In this document: positions 35,211 to 44,312 of the stretch, one piece after another
How positions within the stretch are numbered: the stretch's first letter is position 1
Layout of the letters: each line of letters starts with the position of its first letter
DNA from: an uncultured Lachnospiraceae bacterium
Lineage (GTDB): Bacteria > Bacillota > Clostridia > Lachnospirales > Lachnospiraceae
DNA length: 64,000 nucleotides
NCBI GenBank assembly: GCA_947565305.1
Contig: CANOFO010000001.1
Span: 1-64,000 of the forward strand
Reading direction: 5' to 3'
The notes under the pieces: model-generated
The model's database searches: none
Seen by the model: only the letters and a program-made list of their open reading frames with translations
Told to the model about the DNA's origin: nothing
Position numbers and translations under genes: made by a program

Positions 35211-35246
35211 GGGGTAATTATGCAAATACAATTGCACAATTACCCC
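35211..35246 (-). terminator. 15-bp hairpin after the RelA/SpoT-type gene
   Basis: Arms 35211-35225 and 35232-35246 pair over 15 bp. The one non-Watson-Crick position is a G-U wobble on the minus-strand RNA, so it is probably functional in that direction. It lies 65 bp past the stop at 35311. No T run follows, so the call is moderate. Confidence 0.5.
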
Positions 35247-35310
35247 TGATTTGTGTTATTAGAGGTAGCATAACCCTCTTTTATATTAACATTCATTTCC
35301 ATGTATAACA

Positions 35311-36042
35311 CTAATAATATGTTCCGCTATCAAGTCCTTCTCTCATTCCTTTTTTTGTCTTTTCATCCGCTAAATCCTGATAAACCTCTCTAAACCTTTT
35401 CAATACATCATCTTCAATTCTTAATCTACTTGCAACATCTGACAAAAATTTTTCATATGTATGATTTTCAACCCCCGATGCTTTCGCTTTATAATGAAAT
35501 TCATGAGTTATATCTCCCCACGCATCTTGCAATTTCGTTCGGATTTGAATTTCACATACTATCTGATCATCAACAACTTCAATTTTTCCAGAATCATTTT
35601 TTACACTGTCATAAGCCAAGTTTGCCAAAATATGAATTGAACGATAACCAGATTCCTTGGGATTCTCAATATAATTTTCAAGAGAATCTTTTAGTATTGA
35701 TAATTGACTGGAAGATTCTATAAATTTCAAAATCCCATCACAATCATCTATAAACCAACATACAATTCTTGCACCGACCAAGTCAGAGATAACTTCCGTT
35801 GGATAATAGAATTCCGGCCAATTTTTACGTTCCAATTTCTTAATTGCGCTATCATATGATTTAATTCTAGTTTGTACACGCATTGCCTCGGCAGGCAAAT
35901 GATTTTGAATCGTATATGCTAAACATAATTGTTTTAACTTTATCTCCAACAATGCTGCAATATTATTCAATTCTGACCCATATCTACTGTAAAATCGTAA
36001 AAGACGGTCTTTCATTTCCGATGAACTTGCATATATTTTCAT
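35311..36042 (-). CDS. RelA/SpoT synthetase-domain protein (small alarmone synthetase-like)
   Basis: A 243-aa stand-alone nucleotidyl pyrophosphokinase domain. Motifs of the RelA/SpoT synthetase are visible: VISDLVGARIVCWFIDDC, the ESGYRSIHILAN nucleotide/G-loop region, and CEIQIRTKLQDAWGDITHEFHYK. There is no HD hydrolase, TGS or ACT domain, so it fits the small alarmone synthetase/toxSAS group, which makes (p)ppGpp-type or tRNA-modifying pyrophosphate transfers. The gene is clearly more AT-rich than its neighbours, with AT-rich flanks on both sides, hinting at horizontal acquisition. It is monocistronic, and no obvious antitoxin gene is adjacent. The ATG at 36042 follows a G-rich ribosome site. 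Confidence 0.75.
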   Translation of the reverse strand: MKIYASSSEMKDRLLRFYSRYGSELNNIAALLEIKLKQLCLAYTIQNHLPAEAMRVQTRIKSYDSAIKKLERKNWPEFYYPTEVISDLVGARIVCWFIDDCDGILKFIESSSQLSILKDSLENYIENPKESGYRSIHILANLAYDSVKNDSGKIEVVDDQIVCEIQIRTKLQDAWGDITHEFHYKAKASGVENHTYEKFLSDVASRLRIEDDVLKRFREVYQDLADEKTKKGMREGLDSGTYY

Positions 36043-36218
36043 AGCTAGCCCCCCCTTAAAAATTATTCTGTATAAATAATATAATCGAATTTAATATCTA
36101 TAATATTATCACTATCTCTTTGCACTTTCAACACTCATTTTATTACTTTTTATATTAAAATGCCTCCGAACAAACTCCAGTAATTTGCTCAGAGACACTC
36201 TATTAGTTTCCTAAATTA

Positions 36219-38915
36219 TCATTGCTGCTCAAACTCAATCATCACTTTAAACAAATCACCATCCAGATAAATCTGGAATGTACCGCCCATCAGCGTGGTA
36301 AGGTTCTGGGCAATGGAAAGCCCCAGCCCGCTGCCCTCTGTGCTTCTGGAAACATCTCCACGGATAAAACGTTCTGTCAGTTCCTCTGCCTCAATGTTCA
36401 GAGGATTCTCAGAAATATTCTTAATAGAAAATATTACTTTCTGTCCATCTGCCTGCAAATCCACATATACCCGCGTCTGTTCCATGGCATATTTTGCCAC
36501 ATTTTGGTACAGATTTTCCAATACGCGCCAGATTCTCCTGCCATCTGCGAGGATGACCACCGCTTCCCTGGGAAGGTTAGAGATAACTTTAAGCCCACGT
36601 TCCTCAAAACGCTCGGCAAATTCTCCCTCTGTCTGGTGTACTAATTCCACAAGGTTAATCCGCACCATGTCCAGATTAATGTTGCCGGAACTGATTCTGG
36701 AAGCTTCCACCAAATCCTCTGCCAATTGTTTCAGCCGCTGGGATTTGCTGTCGAGCACCTTAATGTAATTCTGCGCCCGCTCATTCTGCAAATCCTCCCT
36801 TTTCAGCAAATCAACATAGTTGATAATCGAAGTCAGCGGCGTCTTGATGTCATGGGAGACATTGGTAATCAAATCCGCCTGCAGACGCTCATTTTTCATA
36901 CTTTCGTCCACTGCATTGTGCAGCCCTTCCCCGATGGTATTGACTGCCTGGGCAAATTTCTTGTTATCTCCTTTCAGGTCTCTCTCGTCAATCTTATATT
37001 CCAGGTCTCCGCTGGCTATTTTGCCGATTCCCTCCATAACCTTATTGCGCTGCACTCCCTCACGGATAATCAGCACAGCCTCTACGCCGCAAAGTATAGC
37101 AAACATAGCCACCCCAAAGGAGAGCATTCCTCCATCATAGGGAATGCTTACAAGGGGCAGGATAAACAGGCATGCCAGAAGATGCAGCCCAAACCAAATC
37201 AGCATCTTTGTTGAAGATCTCCTCCTCGTAAACAGCTGCCCAATCCCATGGACAAACCACCGCAAAATACTGTGATGCCACAGCACACCGGCACGTATCC
37301 GCCGGATAAAGCTGAGGTAGAAAACCAACAGGAATGCTGTTCCAAAAAATATGATGATGCAGGACAGCAACAGCAAACTGATATAATCTCCTCCATCATA
37401 CCTTGCCCAGACGCTTGCCAGCCCAAACACGAAGAAAATAATTTCTACTGACGCCGGCAAAATCAGCAGTTCCGTGGGAATCTTATCAAAGACATTCAGA
37501 TAGACTTTTCCGCTGTCATCCCTCTTTCCTGCCGCGATGCTCAGGTAAATCAGGCAGATTAATTCCAAAAGGAAGCTGCCCACAGCGCCCCAAAGGCAAA
37601 TTCTAATCCAGGGATGCATACGGTTATATTCTGCCCTCGCCACCTGGAAACTGTCATCGTACGGAAATTGTGTATTAACGCCTATATAAATCACGCTGCC
37701 TTTATTGACATATGACGGCTCTATCCGTTCATAAAAAAATTCATCCATTCCCTTGACATTTGTTTCCAGATAGGCATCCATTTCCCGGTAAATGATAAAT
37801 TTTCCAAGTTTCTTGCCAAAGGACGGCAAATCCATGCCTTCGCTGTCTTCTATATTGGTACAGATATCCTCGCTCTTGTTCTGGACAACCCAATAATAAA
37901 CATTTGCAGACCTTGATTCCTGTTTGTAATTATTCACGCCTTTGCGGTAATCCCTGATTTCCTCACCAATATTCTCCAGTGTAAATTCCAACGCCCTGCA
38001 GGCATTCTGCAGATCCTCCAGGGAACAGTCTCCTTGCAGAAACATTTCCCAGATTCCCACCCCTTCTATGGGCAGGTAATCCTCTCTCACATAATTACAG
38101 GCAAACTCACTGCTGCTATACGACATATCCATATCATTTAACAACCATAACAGCTCATCCTCGCTCAAATCAAAAAGTTTTCCCTCTATAACTTTGTCAA
38201 TAATATCCGAACCCTCTGTCGCCTGTGCATCCGAGCCTTCTTCATCCAGCGGTTCTTCAGATGCCTCACTACTGACCACCGCCACATCCTGCGGCTCTTT
38301 GTTACTGACAACTGCCCATTCATCAACTGCCGCAGAGGTGCTGTACGAACCGCCATAATAATGTTCCACCTCCTGGACAACCCTCTCCCTCAGACCTGGC
38401 TCTAAATCTTCCAGGCGGTGAATTGCTTTCTCTTCACTGTATACCGATTCACCCGCCCGGTATATCTCTAATTTCTGCTGGATTCCATTGTCCAGATAAC
38501 ACTCTGACATAAATTCCATGGACTCTGAATAATATTCCCGCAACCACTCTGCCAAATCACTGAGCCGGTATGTCAGAGCATCTTTTTTCTTCGTTTTTCC
38601 TGTGGCCTCGCGAATTTCCTGATTCTCATAATATTGCCAGATATCAACTTCCTTGTCCGCATCATAGATGCCATCGGTCTCAAACTTTCTGCGCAAATCA
38701 ATAAATTCCAGTATCTCTATCGCCGTGCTCATAAATTGATCTGCAAAATAATCCGTATCTGCATAGGCTATATCACTTTTCTCATCAAAATTTAAAATAT
38801 TTTTCGCAAACAGCAGAACCAGCATCATCAGACACAACGCCAATACCGTCACAAGACACTGGTGAATGACCAGGAGCGCTGCTTTCATCCCGGCAGAATA
38901 CCGCCATTTCTTCAA
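36219..38915 (-). CDS. Large membrane sensor histidine kinase
   Basis: About 898 aa. An N-terminal helix (MKAALLVIHQCLVTVLALCLMMLVLLFA) is followed by a 400-residue, acidic extracytoplasmic sensor region. Four to five membrane helices come next (ICLWGAVGSFLLELICLIYL, LILPASVEIIFFVFGLASV, LLLLSCIIIFFGTAFLLVFYL, LHLLACLFILPLV). Then come a linker, HisKA with phospho-acceptor His in NVSHDIKTPLTSIINYVDLL (about residue 690), and HATPase with ENLYQNVAKYA and GSGLGLSIAQNL. The extra helices make it larger than usual. A TTG at 38915 with AAGGCGG upstream is the likely start; ATG 38888 is the alternative. It overlaps the regulator gene's stop region by translation coupling. Confidence 0.85.
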   Translation of the reverse strand: MKKWRYSAGMKAALLVIHQCLVTVLALCLMMLVLLFAKNILNFDEKSDIAYADTDYFADQFMSTAIEILEFIDLRRKFETDGIYDADKEVDIWQYYENQEIREATGKTKKKDALTYRLSDLAEWLREYYSESMEFMSECYLDNGIQQKLEIYRAGESVYSEEKAIHRLEDLEPGLRERVVQEVEHYYGGSYSTSAAVDEWAVVSNKEPQDVAVVSSEASEEPLDEEGSDAQATEGSDIIDKVIEGKLFDLSEDELLWLLNDMDMSYSSSEFACNYVREDYLPIEGVGIWEMFLQGDCSLEDLQNACRALEFTLENIGEEIRDYRKGVNNYKQESRSANVYYWVVQNKSEDICTNIEDSEGMDLPSFGKKLGKFIIYREMDAYLETNVKGMDEFFYERIEPSYVNKGSVIYIGVNTQFPYDDSFQVARAEYNRMHPWIRICLWGAVGSFLLELICLIYLSIAAGKRDDSGKVYLNVFDKIPTELLILPASVEIIFFVFGLASVWARYDGGDYISLLLLSCIIIFFGTAFLLVFYLSFIRRIRAGVLWHHSILRWFVHGIGQLFTRRRSSTKMLIWFGLHLLACLFILPLVSIPYDGGMLSFGVAMFAILCGVEAVLIIREGVQRNKVMEGIGKIASGDLEYKIDERDLKGDNKKFAQAVNTIGEGLHNAVDESMKNERLQADLITNVSHDIKTPLTSIINYVDLLKREDLQNERAQNYIKVLDSKSQRLKQLAEDLVEASRISSGNINLDMVRINLVELVHQTEGEFAERFEERGLKVISNLPREAVVILADGRRIWRVLENLYQNVAKYAMEQTRVYVDLQADGQKVIFSIKNISENPLNIEAEELTERFIRGDVSRSTEGSGLGLSIAQNLTTLMGGTFQIYLDGDLFKVMIEFEQQ

Positions 38916-38928
38916 CTCATCACCGCCT

Positions 38929-39630
38929 TTATTTCGCCGACTTTTCAATCTTATAACCCACGCCCCAGACTACCTTTAAGTATCGTGGTTCCTTGGGGTT
39001 AATCTCAATTTTTTCCCGGATATGGCGGATATGTACCGCAACCGTATTGTCCGCCCCAATCGCATCCTCGTTCCAGATACTCTCGTATATCTGGTTAATG
39101 GAAAATACCTTTCCCTGGTTTTTAACCAGCAGAAGCAGGATATTGTACTCAATAGGAGTCAGCCTCACCAACTCATCATCCACAACGACCTCCTTCAAGT
39201 CATCATTGATGACCAGCCCCCCTACCCGGTAAATGCGGTTATTATTTTCTGCCACATTTCCCAGCTGGGTATAACGCCTGAGTTGTGATTTGACCCTCGC
39301 CACCAGTTCCAGGGGATTGAACGGCTTTGTCACATAATCATCTGCACCAATATTCAGGCCCAGAATCTTATCCGCATCCTCAGACTTCGCTGACAGGATG
39401 ATGATAGGAATGCTGCTTTCCTCCCGAATTTTCAGGGTGGCGCGAATACCATCCAGCTTAGGCATCATCACATCAATTATCAGGAGATGGATTTCCTGCT
39501 CCCCCAGCACCTGAAGCGCCTGCTCTCCATCATAAGCTTTGAGGATATGGTAACCCTCCTGCTGCAGATATATCTCTATGGCATCTACGATTTCTTTATC
39601 ATCATCACAGACTAAAATATTTTTCATCAT
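38929..39630 (-). CDS. OmpR/PhoB-family response regulator
   Basis: A 233-aa DNA-binding regulator. The receiver domain has the acidic pocket DDD (residues about 9-11), the phospho-acceptor Asp in LLIIDVMMPKLDG, Thr/Ser in IILSAKS and Lys in YVTKPFNPLEL. The C-terminal winged helix has LTPIEYNILLLLVKNQGKVFS and ADNTVAVHIRHIREKIE. ATG 39630 or 39627 is the start, behind AAAGGAGAGG. The kinase gene follows directly, so the two form a system responding to an external signal sensed by the large extracellular domain; the regulon is unknown. Confidence 0.92.
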   Translation of the reverse strand: MMKNILVCDDDKEIVDAIEIYLQQEGYHILKAYDGEQALQVLGEQEIHLLIIDVMMPKLDGIRATLKIREESSIPIIILSAKSEDADKILGLNIGADDYVTKPFNPLELVARVKSQLRRYTQLGNVAENNNRIYRVGGLVINDDLKEVVVDDELVRLTPIEYNILLLLVKNQGKVFSINQIYESIWNEDAIGADNTVAVHIRHIREKIEINPKEPRYLKVVWGVGYKIEKSAK

Positions 39631-39748
39631 TTCACCTCTCCTTTGCGCCTGTTTCCCGACATTTCTGCTTGCAGTCATTGTAACAGCAGTTTTTTAAATA
39701 TCAGTCAGGAAAATTATTAAGATTTCTTAAATAGCAGTCCTCTTCTTT

Positions 39749-39787
39749 AAAAAAAGCACCTGCCGCAGACATTCATACGGCAGGCAC
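39749..39787 (-). terminator. Rho-independent terminator after the coiled-coil gene
   Basis: A 10-bp stem (39756-39765 with 39778-39787, two G-U wobbles on the minus-strand RNA) is followed by a seven-T run on that strand. It ends the hydE-hydG-coiled-coil unit. Confidence 0.8.
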
Positions 39788-39807
39788 TTGTAAACTTTCA
39801 ATCCCAT

Positions 39808-41004
39808 TCACGACCTTCTCCCAAACAAAGACTTCCGTGTCTTCTTCTGTGAAACGGCAGGCTCCTCCTTGCCGCCCTCTTCTTTCCATTTAAAATATTC
39901 GGCATCCAAGTCCACACGAATTTCCGGCTCAGCAGCCGGGGATGCCCCTGCTTCTGCCACAAACCCTTCATCCGCAAACGCCTCTGCCTGCAGCGCGTCC
40001 GCAAATGCTTCCGATTGCAGCATATCCGCAAATTGCTCCTCCTGCAGTTCTGCCGAGAATTCCTCATTGGGCGGTGTGCCTGCAAATTCTTCCTTTTGCG
40101 CCATGTCCGCAAATTCCCCTCCTTGCAGTTCTGCTGAAAATTCCTCGTTGGGCAGCGTATCCGCAAATTCACCATCCGGCATGATATCGGAATAATTCTC
40201 TCTCTGCGGCACAGTAGGGATATTTATGTTTCCAGACATATCTTCTATTTCTAAATCCTGCCGCGACTGCCCTCTGCTCTTTGCCGCCCTGCGGCGCAGA
40301 CTCTCCGCAAATTCCTTGCCCGTCACCCGTGCAAGGCTCTCTTCTTCCTCTTTGCGGGCATTGATTTCTAAAGGCGTCAGCTCATAACTCCTGCCCATCC
40401 GCTCAAAATACGCCTCATTCACATGGATTTCCGGCTGGGCGCTGGAATAAGATTTGCCCTCATTCTGGATGCGCTTTTCTTTCTGTGCCTGTATCTCTTC
40501 CATACGTTCGCGCTCTAATTTCTTATTAATTTCCTCAATAAGCTTTATATACTTATTGGTGTCCGCAAAATCCTGCAGCTGGCTCGTCAATTCTAACTGG
40601 TTATGGCGCACCCTATCGCGCTCACGCTCCATTTCATTATTCAGACTATGGAAAATTTTGCGCACAGAATCATTGGCATCTTCCATAATATGGCAGATAC
40701 GGTTAATGGCATCGTCCGTGTACATAATGGAGGCGGCATAAATATCGTCCGCATGGCGGTTTGCTTTCTGAATAATCTCTTCCCCGCGCTTCTCGCAGCG
40801 CCTTTGCGCAAGCTGATGCTTCTGATTCGTCATCTCGTAAGTATCCATCATCTCATAGACGGCTAGATTCAGCTGCTCTAACTGTGCGAAGACTTTTTCC
40901 TTCTCCACTATAATCCATTCCCCGCTCTCATCATATGGCTTGCTGGCAGAAAAAAGGAGATGGATATTTTTTAATATTTGTTCCATCTTATCCTGTAGGC
41001 TCAT
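39808..41004 (-). CDS. Coiled-coil protein with acidic repeat tail (unrecognised)
   Basis: A 398-aa protein without signal peptide or membrane helix. Residues 1-190 are long helices with coiled-coil character (EKEKVFAQLEQLNLAVYEMMDTYEMTNQKHQLAQRRCEKRGEEIIQKANRHADD...), of the sort seen in DivIVA-like or ATPase-stalk proteins. From about residue 265 there are imperfect repeats of the type EEFSAELQGGEFADM and SEAFADALQ. A basic tail SQKKTRKSLFGRRS ends it. I do not recognise the family. It lies 106 bp downstream of hydG on the same strand and before a shared terminator, so it may be cotranscribed; a link to hydrogenase is not shown. Confidence 0.6.
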   Translation of the reverse strand: MSLQDKMEQILKNIHLLFSASKPYDESGEWIIVEKEKVFAQLEQLNLAVYEMMDTYEMTNQKHQLAQRRCEKRGEEIIQKANRHADDIYAASIMYTDDAINRICHIMEDANDSVRKIFHSLNNEMERERDRVRHNQLELTSQLQDFADTNKYIKLIEEINKKLERERMEEIQAQKEKRIQNEGKSYSSAQPEIHVNEAYFERMGRSYELTPLEINARKEEEESLARVTGKEFAESLRRRAAKSRGQSRQDLEIEDMSGNINIPTVPQRENYSDIMPDGEFADTLPNEEFSAELQGGEFADMAQKEEFAGTPPNEEFSAELQEEQFADMLQSEAFADALQAEAFADEGFVAEAGASPAAEPEIRVDLDAEYFKWKEEGGKEEPAVSQKKTRKSLFGRRS

Positions 41005-41110
41005 GGTCTCTTCCCCTGATTATTTTCTCTATCAGTTCTATTATATCCAAAGCCTGACAACATATCAAGAAAAATGAGGGACTAAAACGTAACAGTTCAG
41101 CCTGAAAATC

Positions 41111-42529
41111 TTAAAACCGGAAATCACGCTCTCCATTATGGATATTGGCAAGATAATCTTTTACCTTATCCTTAACCCTGGGATTGGTGATGACATCCAG
41201 TTCTTTCTCAATAAGTTTATCGCCAATTGCCCTCGTCTCCTCTGAGGCATAGTCCTCCAGATATTCTTTTAAGGTCATTAACGCATTGGGATGGCAGCAG
41301 TTTACAATCTGCCCGCTCTTTAACAGAGACATAAATCGGTCTCCCGTCCTGCCCTCACGGTAACAAGCTGTGCAGAAGCTTGGCACGTAATCCATCTCCA
41401 TCAGCCACCTTACTACTTCATCCAGGGTACGGTTATCGCTGACGTCAAACTGTGCCGAATTCTCTTCTTCCGGCTCCGGTTCTGCATACCCGCCGACACT
41501 GGTCCTAGACCCCCCGCTAATCTGGGAAATTCCCAGATGCAGAACCTTTTCCCTGCATTTCTGGCTCTCTCTGGTAGAGACAATCATGCCTGTATAAGGC
41601 ACTGCAATACGAATGCACGCCACTATCTTGGCAAACATTTCATCCGAAATGCCGTTGTCAAACGTATCCGGGTCGATATCATCCGCCCTGCGCAGACGCG
41701 GTACGCTAATAGTGTGGGGACCTACCCCTTTATAGGCTTCCAGATGTTCCGCATGCATGAGAATTCCGGTAAAATCATACCGGTAGTTATTTAGCCCATA
41801 CAGAACCCCCAGCCCGACATCATCAATGCCTCCGTCCATGGCACGGTCCATCGCTTCCGTATGGTATGCGTAATCATGCTTCGGTCCTGTAGGATGCAGT
41901 TTTTCATAAGATTCTTTATTATAAGTCTCCTGAAATAAAATATAGGTGCCAATCCCCGCATCCTTTAATTTACGGTAATTCTCTACCGTAGTTGCCGCTA
42001 TATTCACGTTCACACGGCGAATAGCCCCATTTTTATGCTTGATGCCGTAAATTGTCTTGATGCATTCCAGGATATACTCAATCGGATTGTTTACCGGGTC
42101 TTCTCCTGCTTCCAACGCCAGACGCTTATGCCCCATATCCTGCAGTGCCGTAACTTCTTTTACAATTTCTTCCTGCGACAGTTTTTTTCTGGCAATATGC
42201 TTATTCTTGGCATGGTATGGACAATATTCACAGCCATTCACGCAGTAATTAGAAAGATACAGCGGCGCAAACATGACGATGCGGTTGCCATAGAAATCCT
42301 TTTTAATCTGTTCCGCCAGCTGATAAATTTCCTGATTTTTGTCTTCCAGTTCACAGTCCAAAAGTACTGCCGCTTCACGGTGTGAAAGCCCTTTTTTCTC
42401 CCGCGCCTTATTTAAAATCTCATCAATCAACGGACGGTTCTGCTTATTTTCCTCGGCATACGCCAGCGATTCCAAAATCTCCTCATGGCTGATAAATTCT
42501 TCTGCTTTCGGTGACATTACATTGTACAT
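41111..42529 (-). CDS. hydG: [FeFe]-hydrogenase H-cluster maturase HydG
   Basis: A 472-aa radical-SAM enzyme that cleaves tyrosine to give the CO and CN ligands of the H-cluster. The N-terminal [4Fe-4S] motif is CVNGCEYC (C96, C100, C103, CxxxCxxC). The C-terminal cluster Cys are C386 and C389 (CTAC) and C411. LALEAGEDP and the HAEHLEAYKGVGPHTISVPRLRRADD segment are typical. The protein is full-length. The ATG follows GAGGAGG by ten bases. It is 83 bp after hydE. HydF and the hydrogenase itself are not in the window. Confidence 0.95.
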   Translation of the reverse strand: MYNVMSPKAEEFISHEEILESLAYAEENKQNRPLIDEILNKAREKKGLSHREAAVLLDCELEDKNQEIYQLAEQIKKDFYGNRIVMFAPLYLSNYCVNGCEYCPYHAKNKHIARKKLSQEEIVKEVTALQDMGHKRLALEAGEDPVNNPIEYILECIKTIYGIKHKNGAIRRVNVNIAATTVENYRKLKDAGIGTYILFQETYNKESYEKLHPTGPKHDYAYHTEAMDRAMDGGIDDVGLGVLYGLNNYRYDFTGILMHAEHLEAYKGVGPHTISVPRLRRADDIDPDTFDNGISDEMFAKIVACIRIAVPYTGMIVSTRESQKCREKVLHLGISQISGGSRTSVGGYAEPEPEEENSAQFDVSDNRTLDEVVRWLMEMDYVPSFCTACYREGRTGDRFMSLLKSGQIVNCCHPNALMTLKEYLEDYASEETRAIGDKLIEKELDVITNPRVKDKVKDYLANIHNGERDFRF

Positions 42530-42612
42530 CTTCTTATGACCTCCTCTTGGATAATATATTTCTTTACAGTTTCATATCGAAACTATTATTTTCTATATCT
42601 GTCCTGGACCGT

Positions 42613-43659
42613 TTATTGACAGAAATCCCCTCTGTCAACAACAAGCTGATAACCTATGCTCTCCATCCTGCGGTTTAAACAGGTCCGGCACTCCGCAGCT
42701 TCATCGCCGGTACATATTTTATTGTCGTACAATTCATACTTTTTACGCACATCCGTCGGGGACAGATTGGGCATGACGACATTCGCTCCTGCTAAAATGC
42801 CTTTCTCCCTTCCGCGCGCATCAATCGTACCCAGTGCCGTGGTTGCGGGCAGCAGTAATTTAGGCAGCATAATACGCAAAAGCCCAATCAGAAAAAGCGT
42901 CAGTTCCACTGTGCCCCCCTTTTCTGCGGCAAAGGGCGTATCGTGGTGTGGGACAAAAGGGCCAATTCCCACCATATGGGGTTCTAATTTGCGGATAAGC
43001 ATCATATCCTCTGCCAGATGCGCTGCTGTCTGTCCAGGGCTTCCGACCATAAACCCTGTGCCTGTCTGGTATCCAATTTCTTTTAAATCCCAGAGACATT
43101 GCCTGCGCTGCGCTGCAGACAGTTCCGCCGGATGCAGATTCCTGTAATGTCCCTCATCCGCCGTCTCATGCCGCAGCAGGTAGCGGTCTGCCCCCGCCTC
43201 AAACAGTCTGCGGTAGCTCTCCTTGGAACGTTCCCCCAAAGAAAGGGTAATGGCACAGTCCGGGTAGCTTTCCCTGATTGCACGAACGATTTCCTCAAGC
43301 CTTTTCTGCGTAAACCATCCATCTTCGCCGCCCTGGAGCACAAACGTGCGAAATCCCAGTCCGTATCCAATCTGGCAGCACTCTATAATCTGCTCTCTGG
43401 TCAGCCGGTAGCGGTCGGCATTTTGATTGCTCCTGCGGATGCCGCAGTAATAGCAGTCATTTTTACAATAATTGGTAAATTCTATCAACCCCCTGGTATA
43501 AACGTGGTTGCCATAGTACTTATGTTGCCATTTCCGCGCTTTCTCAAACAAATACTCCGCCACGGTTTCGCTGCGGTTTTCAATCAGGAAAATCCATTCT
43601 TCTTTGGAAAGCCGGGATGTCTCTTCCAATTTATCGATTAACTGTTTAAGTTTATCCAT
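42613..43659 (-). CDS. hydE: [FeFe]-hydrogenase H-cluster maturase HydE
   Basis: A 348-aa radical-SAM enzyme thought to help build the dithiomethylamine bridge of the H-cluster. The radical-SAM motif is CKNDCYYC (C65, C69, C72). FVLQGGEDGWFT, LRHETADEGHYRNLHP and GFMVGSPGQT are typical of HydE. Two C-terminal Cys (CRTC) occur near the end, as in some HydE proteins with a second cluster. The ATG at 43659 follows AGGAGG; the frame is open upstream, but that part lies in the hairpin region. HydE and HydG are adjacent and probably cotranscribed. Confidence 0.95.
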   Translation of the reverse strand: MDKLKQLIDKLEETSRLSKEEWIFLIENRSETVAEYLFEKARKWQHKYYGNHVYTRGLIEFTNYCKNDCYYCGIRRSNQNADRYRLTREQIIECCQIGYGLGFRTFVLQGGEDGWFTQKRLEEIVRAIRESYPDCAITLSLGERSKESYRRLFEAGADRYLLRHETADEGHYRNLHPAELSAAQRRQCLWDLKEIGYQTGTGFMVGSPGQTAAHLAEDMMLIRKLEPHMVGIGPFVPHHDTPFAAEKGGTVELTLFLIGLLRIMLPKLLLPATTALGTIDARGREKGILAGANVVMPNLSPTDVRKKYELYDNKICTGDEAAECRTCLNRRMESIGYQLVVDRGDFCQ

Positions 43660-43741
43660 AAATCCTCCTGCGCAGGTTATTTTTATTCTATAGGAAAGAT
43701 GTGTGTTCCAGTCCTTCACCTTAACAAGGTTTTTCCTAGAA

Positions 43742-43761
43742 AAACGCTGATTAAAGCGTTT
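43742..43761 (-). terminator. Short hairpin upstream of hydE
   Basis: AAACGCT (43742-43748) pairs with AGCGTTT (43755-43761) around a six-base loop and is followed by TT on the minus strand. It stands about 16 bp beyond the stronger hairpin at 43778-43801, giving a tandem pair between the candidate small RNA and hydE. Confidence 0.45.
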
Positions 43762-43774
43762 CCTTAGATATAAA

Positions 43775-43801
43775 ATACCCCCATACCAGAAGGTATGGGG
43801 G
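43775..43801 (-). terminator. Rho-independent terminator of the candidate small RNA upstream of hydE
   Basis: A perfect 10-bp stem CCCCCATACC/GGTATGGGGG (43778-43787 with 43792-43801) with a four-base loop, then TATTTTATAT on the minus strand. No coding gene ends just before it, so it terminates a non-coding transcript or a hydE leader. Confidence 0.75.
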
Positions 43802-43950
43802 CAGCTGAACAAATATCTGTACTGTCATGCTACAGATATCTTCATTCTTAATCTATGCTGCACCGTCCCCTTCAGGTTATCCTTGTGGTCTGGCCTGCGT
43901 TCTCTGTTACATTATAGGTTTGCAGTCAGAACTCCTTCCTGCTCACCGTT
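43775..43950 (-). ncRNA. Candidate structured small RNA or riboregulator
   Basis: A transcript of about 176 nt is delimited by a 17-bp-spaced promoter (43957-43985) and a strong terminator (43778-43801). It contains a perfect 9-bp hairpin ATATCTGTA/TACAGATAT (43813-43821 with 43831-43839) and further paired segments such as GTTCT/AGAAC. No coding frame of note is present. Length would suit a 6S-type RNA, and its place upstream of hydE would suit a riboswitch or leader; I cannot match either. The remaining DNA up to 44256 shows no gene. Confidence 0.45.
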
Positions 43951-43956
43951 TACGAT

Positions 43957-43985
43957 ATCGTATCATAGTTTTAGTTATAATTCAA
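43957..43985 (-). promoter_or_regulatory. Sigma-A-like promoter of the candidate small RNA
   Basis: TTGAAT (43980-43985) and TACGAT (43957-43962) on the minus strand, 17 bp apart. Each matches four of six consensus bases or better. The predicted transcript would reach the hairpin at 43778-43801. Confidence 0.5.
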
Positions 43986-44256
43986 GATTTTCAAAGCTTG
44001 AATTTCCCCTTAACATCATGCCGCTTTGCCCGATGTATAACATAGAGGTCTTTATCAACATTAATATCATAATCTATTTCATAATTTCTTTCGAAATCTT
44101 TATCTTTCTTTTAGAAATTGTCCACACTTTGCACACAATTATCTTTTATACTTGGCTTATCAAATGAAGTTGATGGCACAAACATAAGCGCGCACCGTTA
44201 TCAGCTTCGACTAACAACAAATAACTCATTGACAGTTATTTTACATATATATGGCC

Positions 44257-44282
44257 GGTGCCACCGCCCAAGATGTGGCACC
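44257..44282. repeat. 8-bp perfect hairpin beyond the amidohydrolase gene
   Basis: GGTGCCAC (44257-44264) and GTGGCACC (44275-44282) are perfect arms with a 10-base loop. It lies past the probable amidohydrolase terminator and upstream of the small-RNA promoter. Its role is not clear; it may be a second-line terminator. Confidence 0.4.
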
Positions 44283-44312
44283 CCATGAAACATTTCATAA
44301 ATTTACTCCCCC

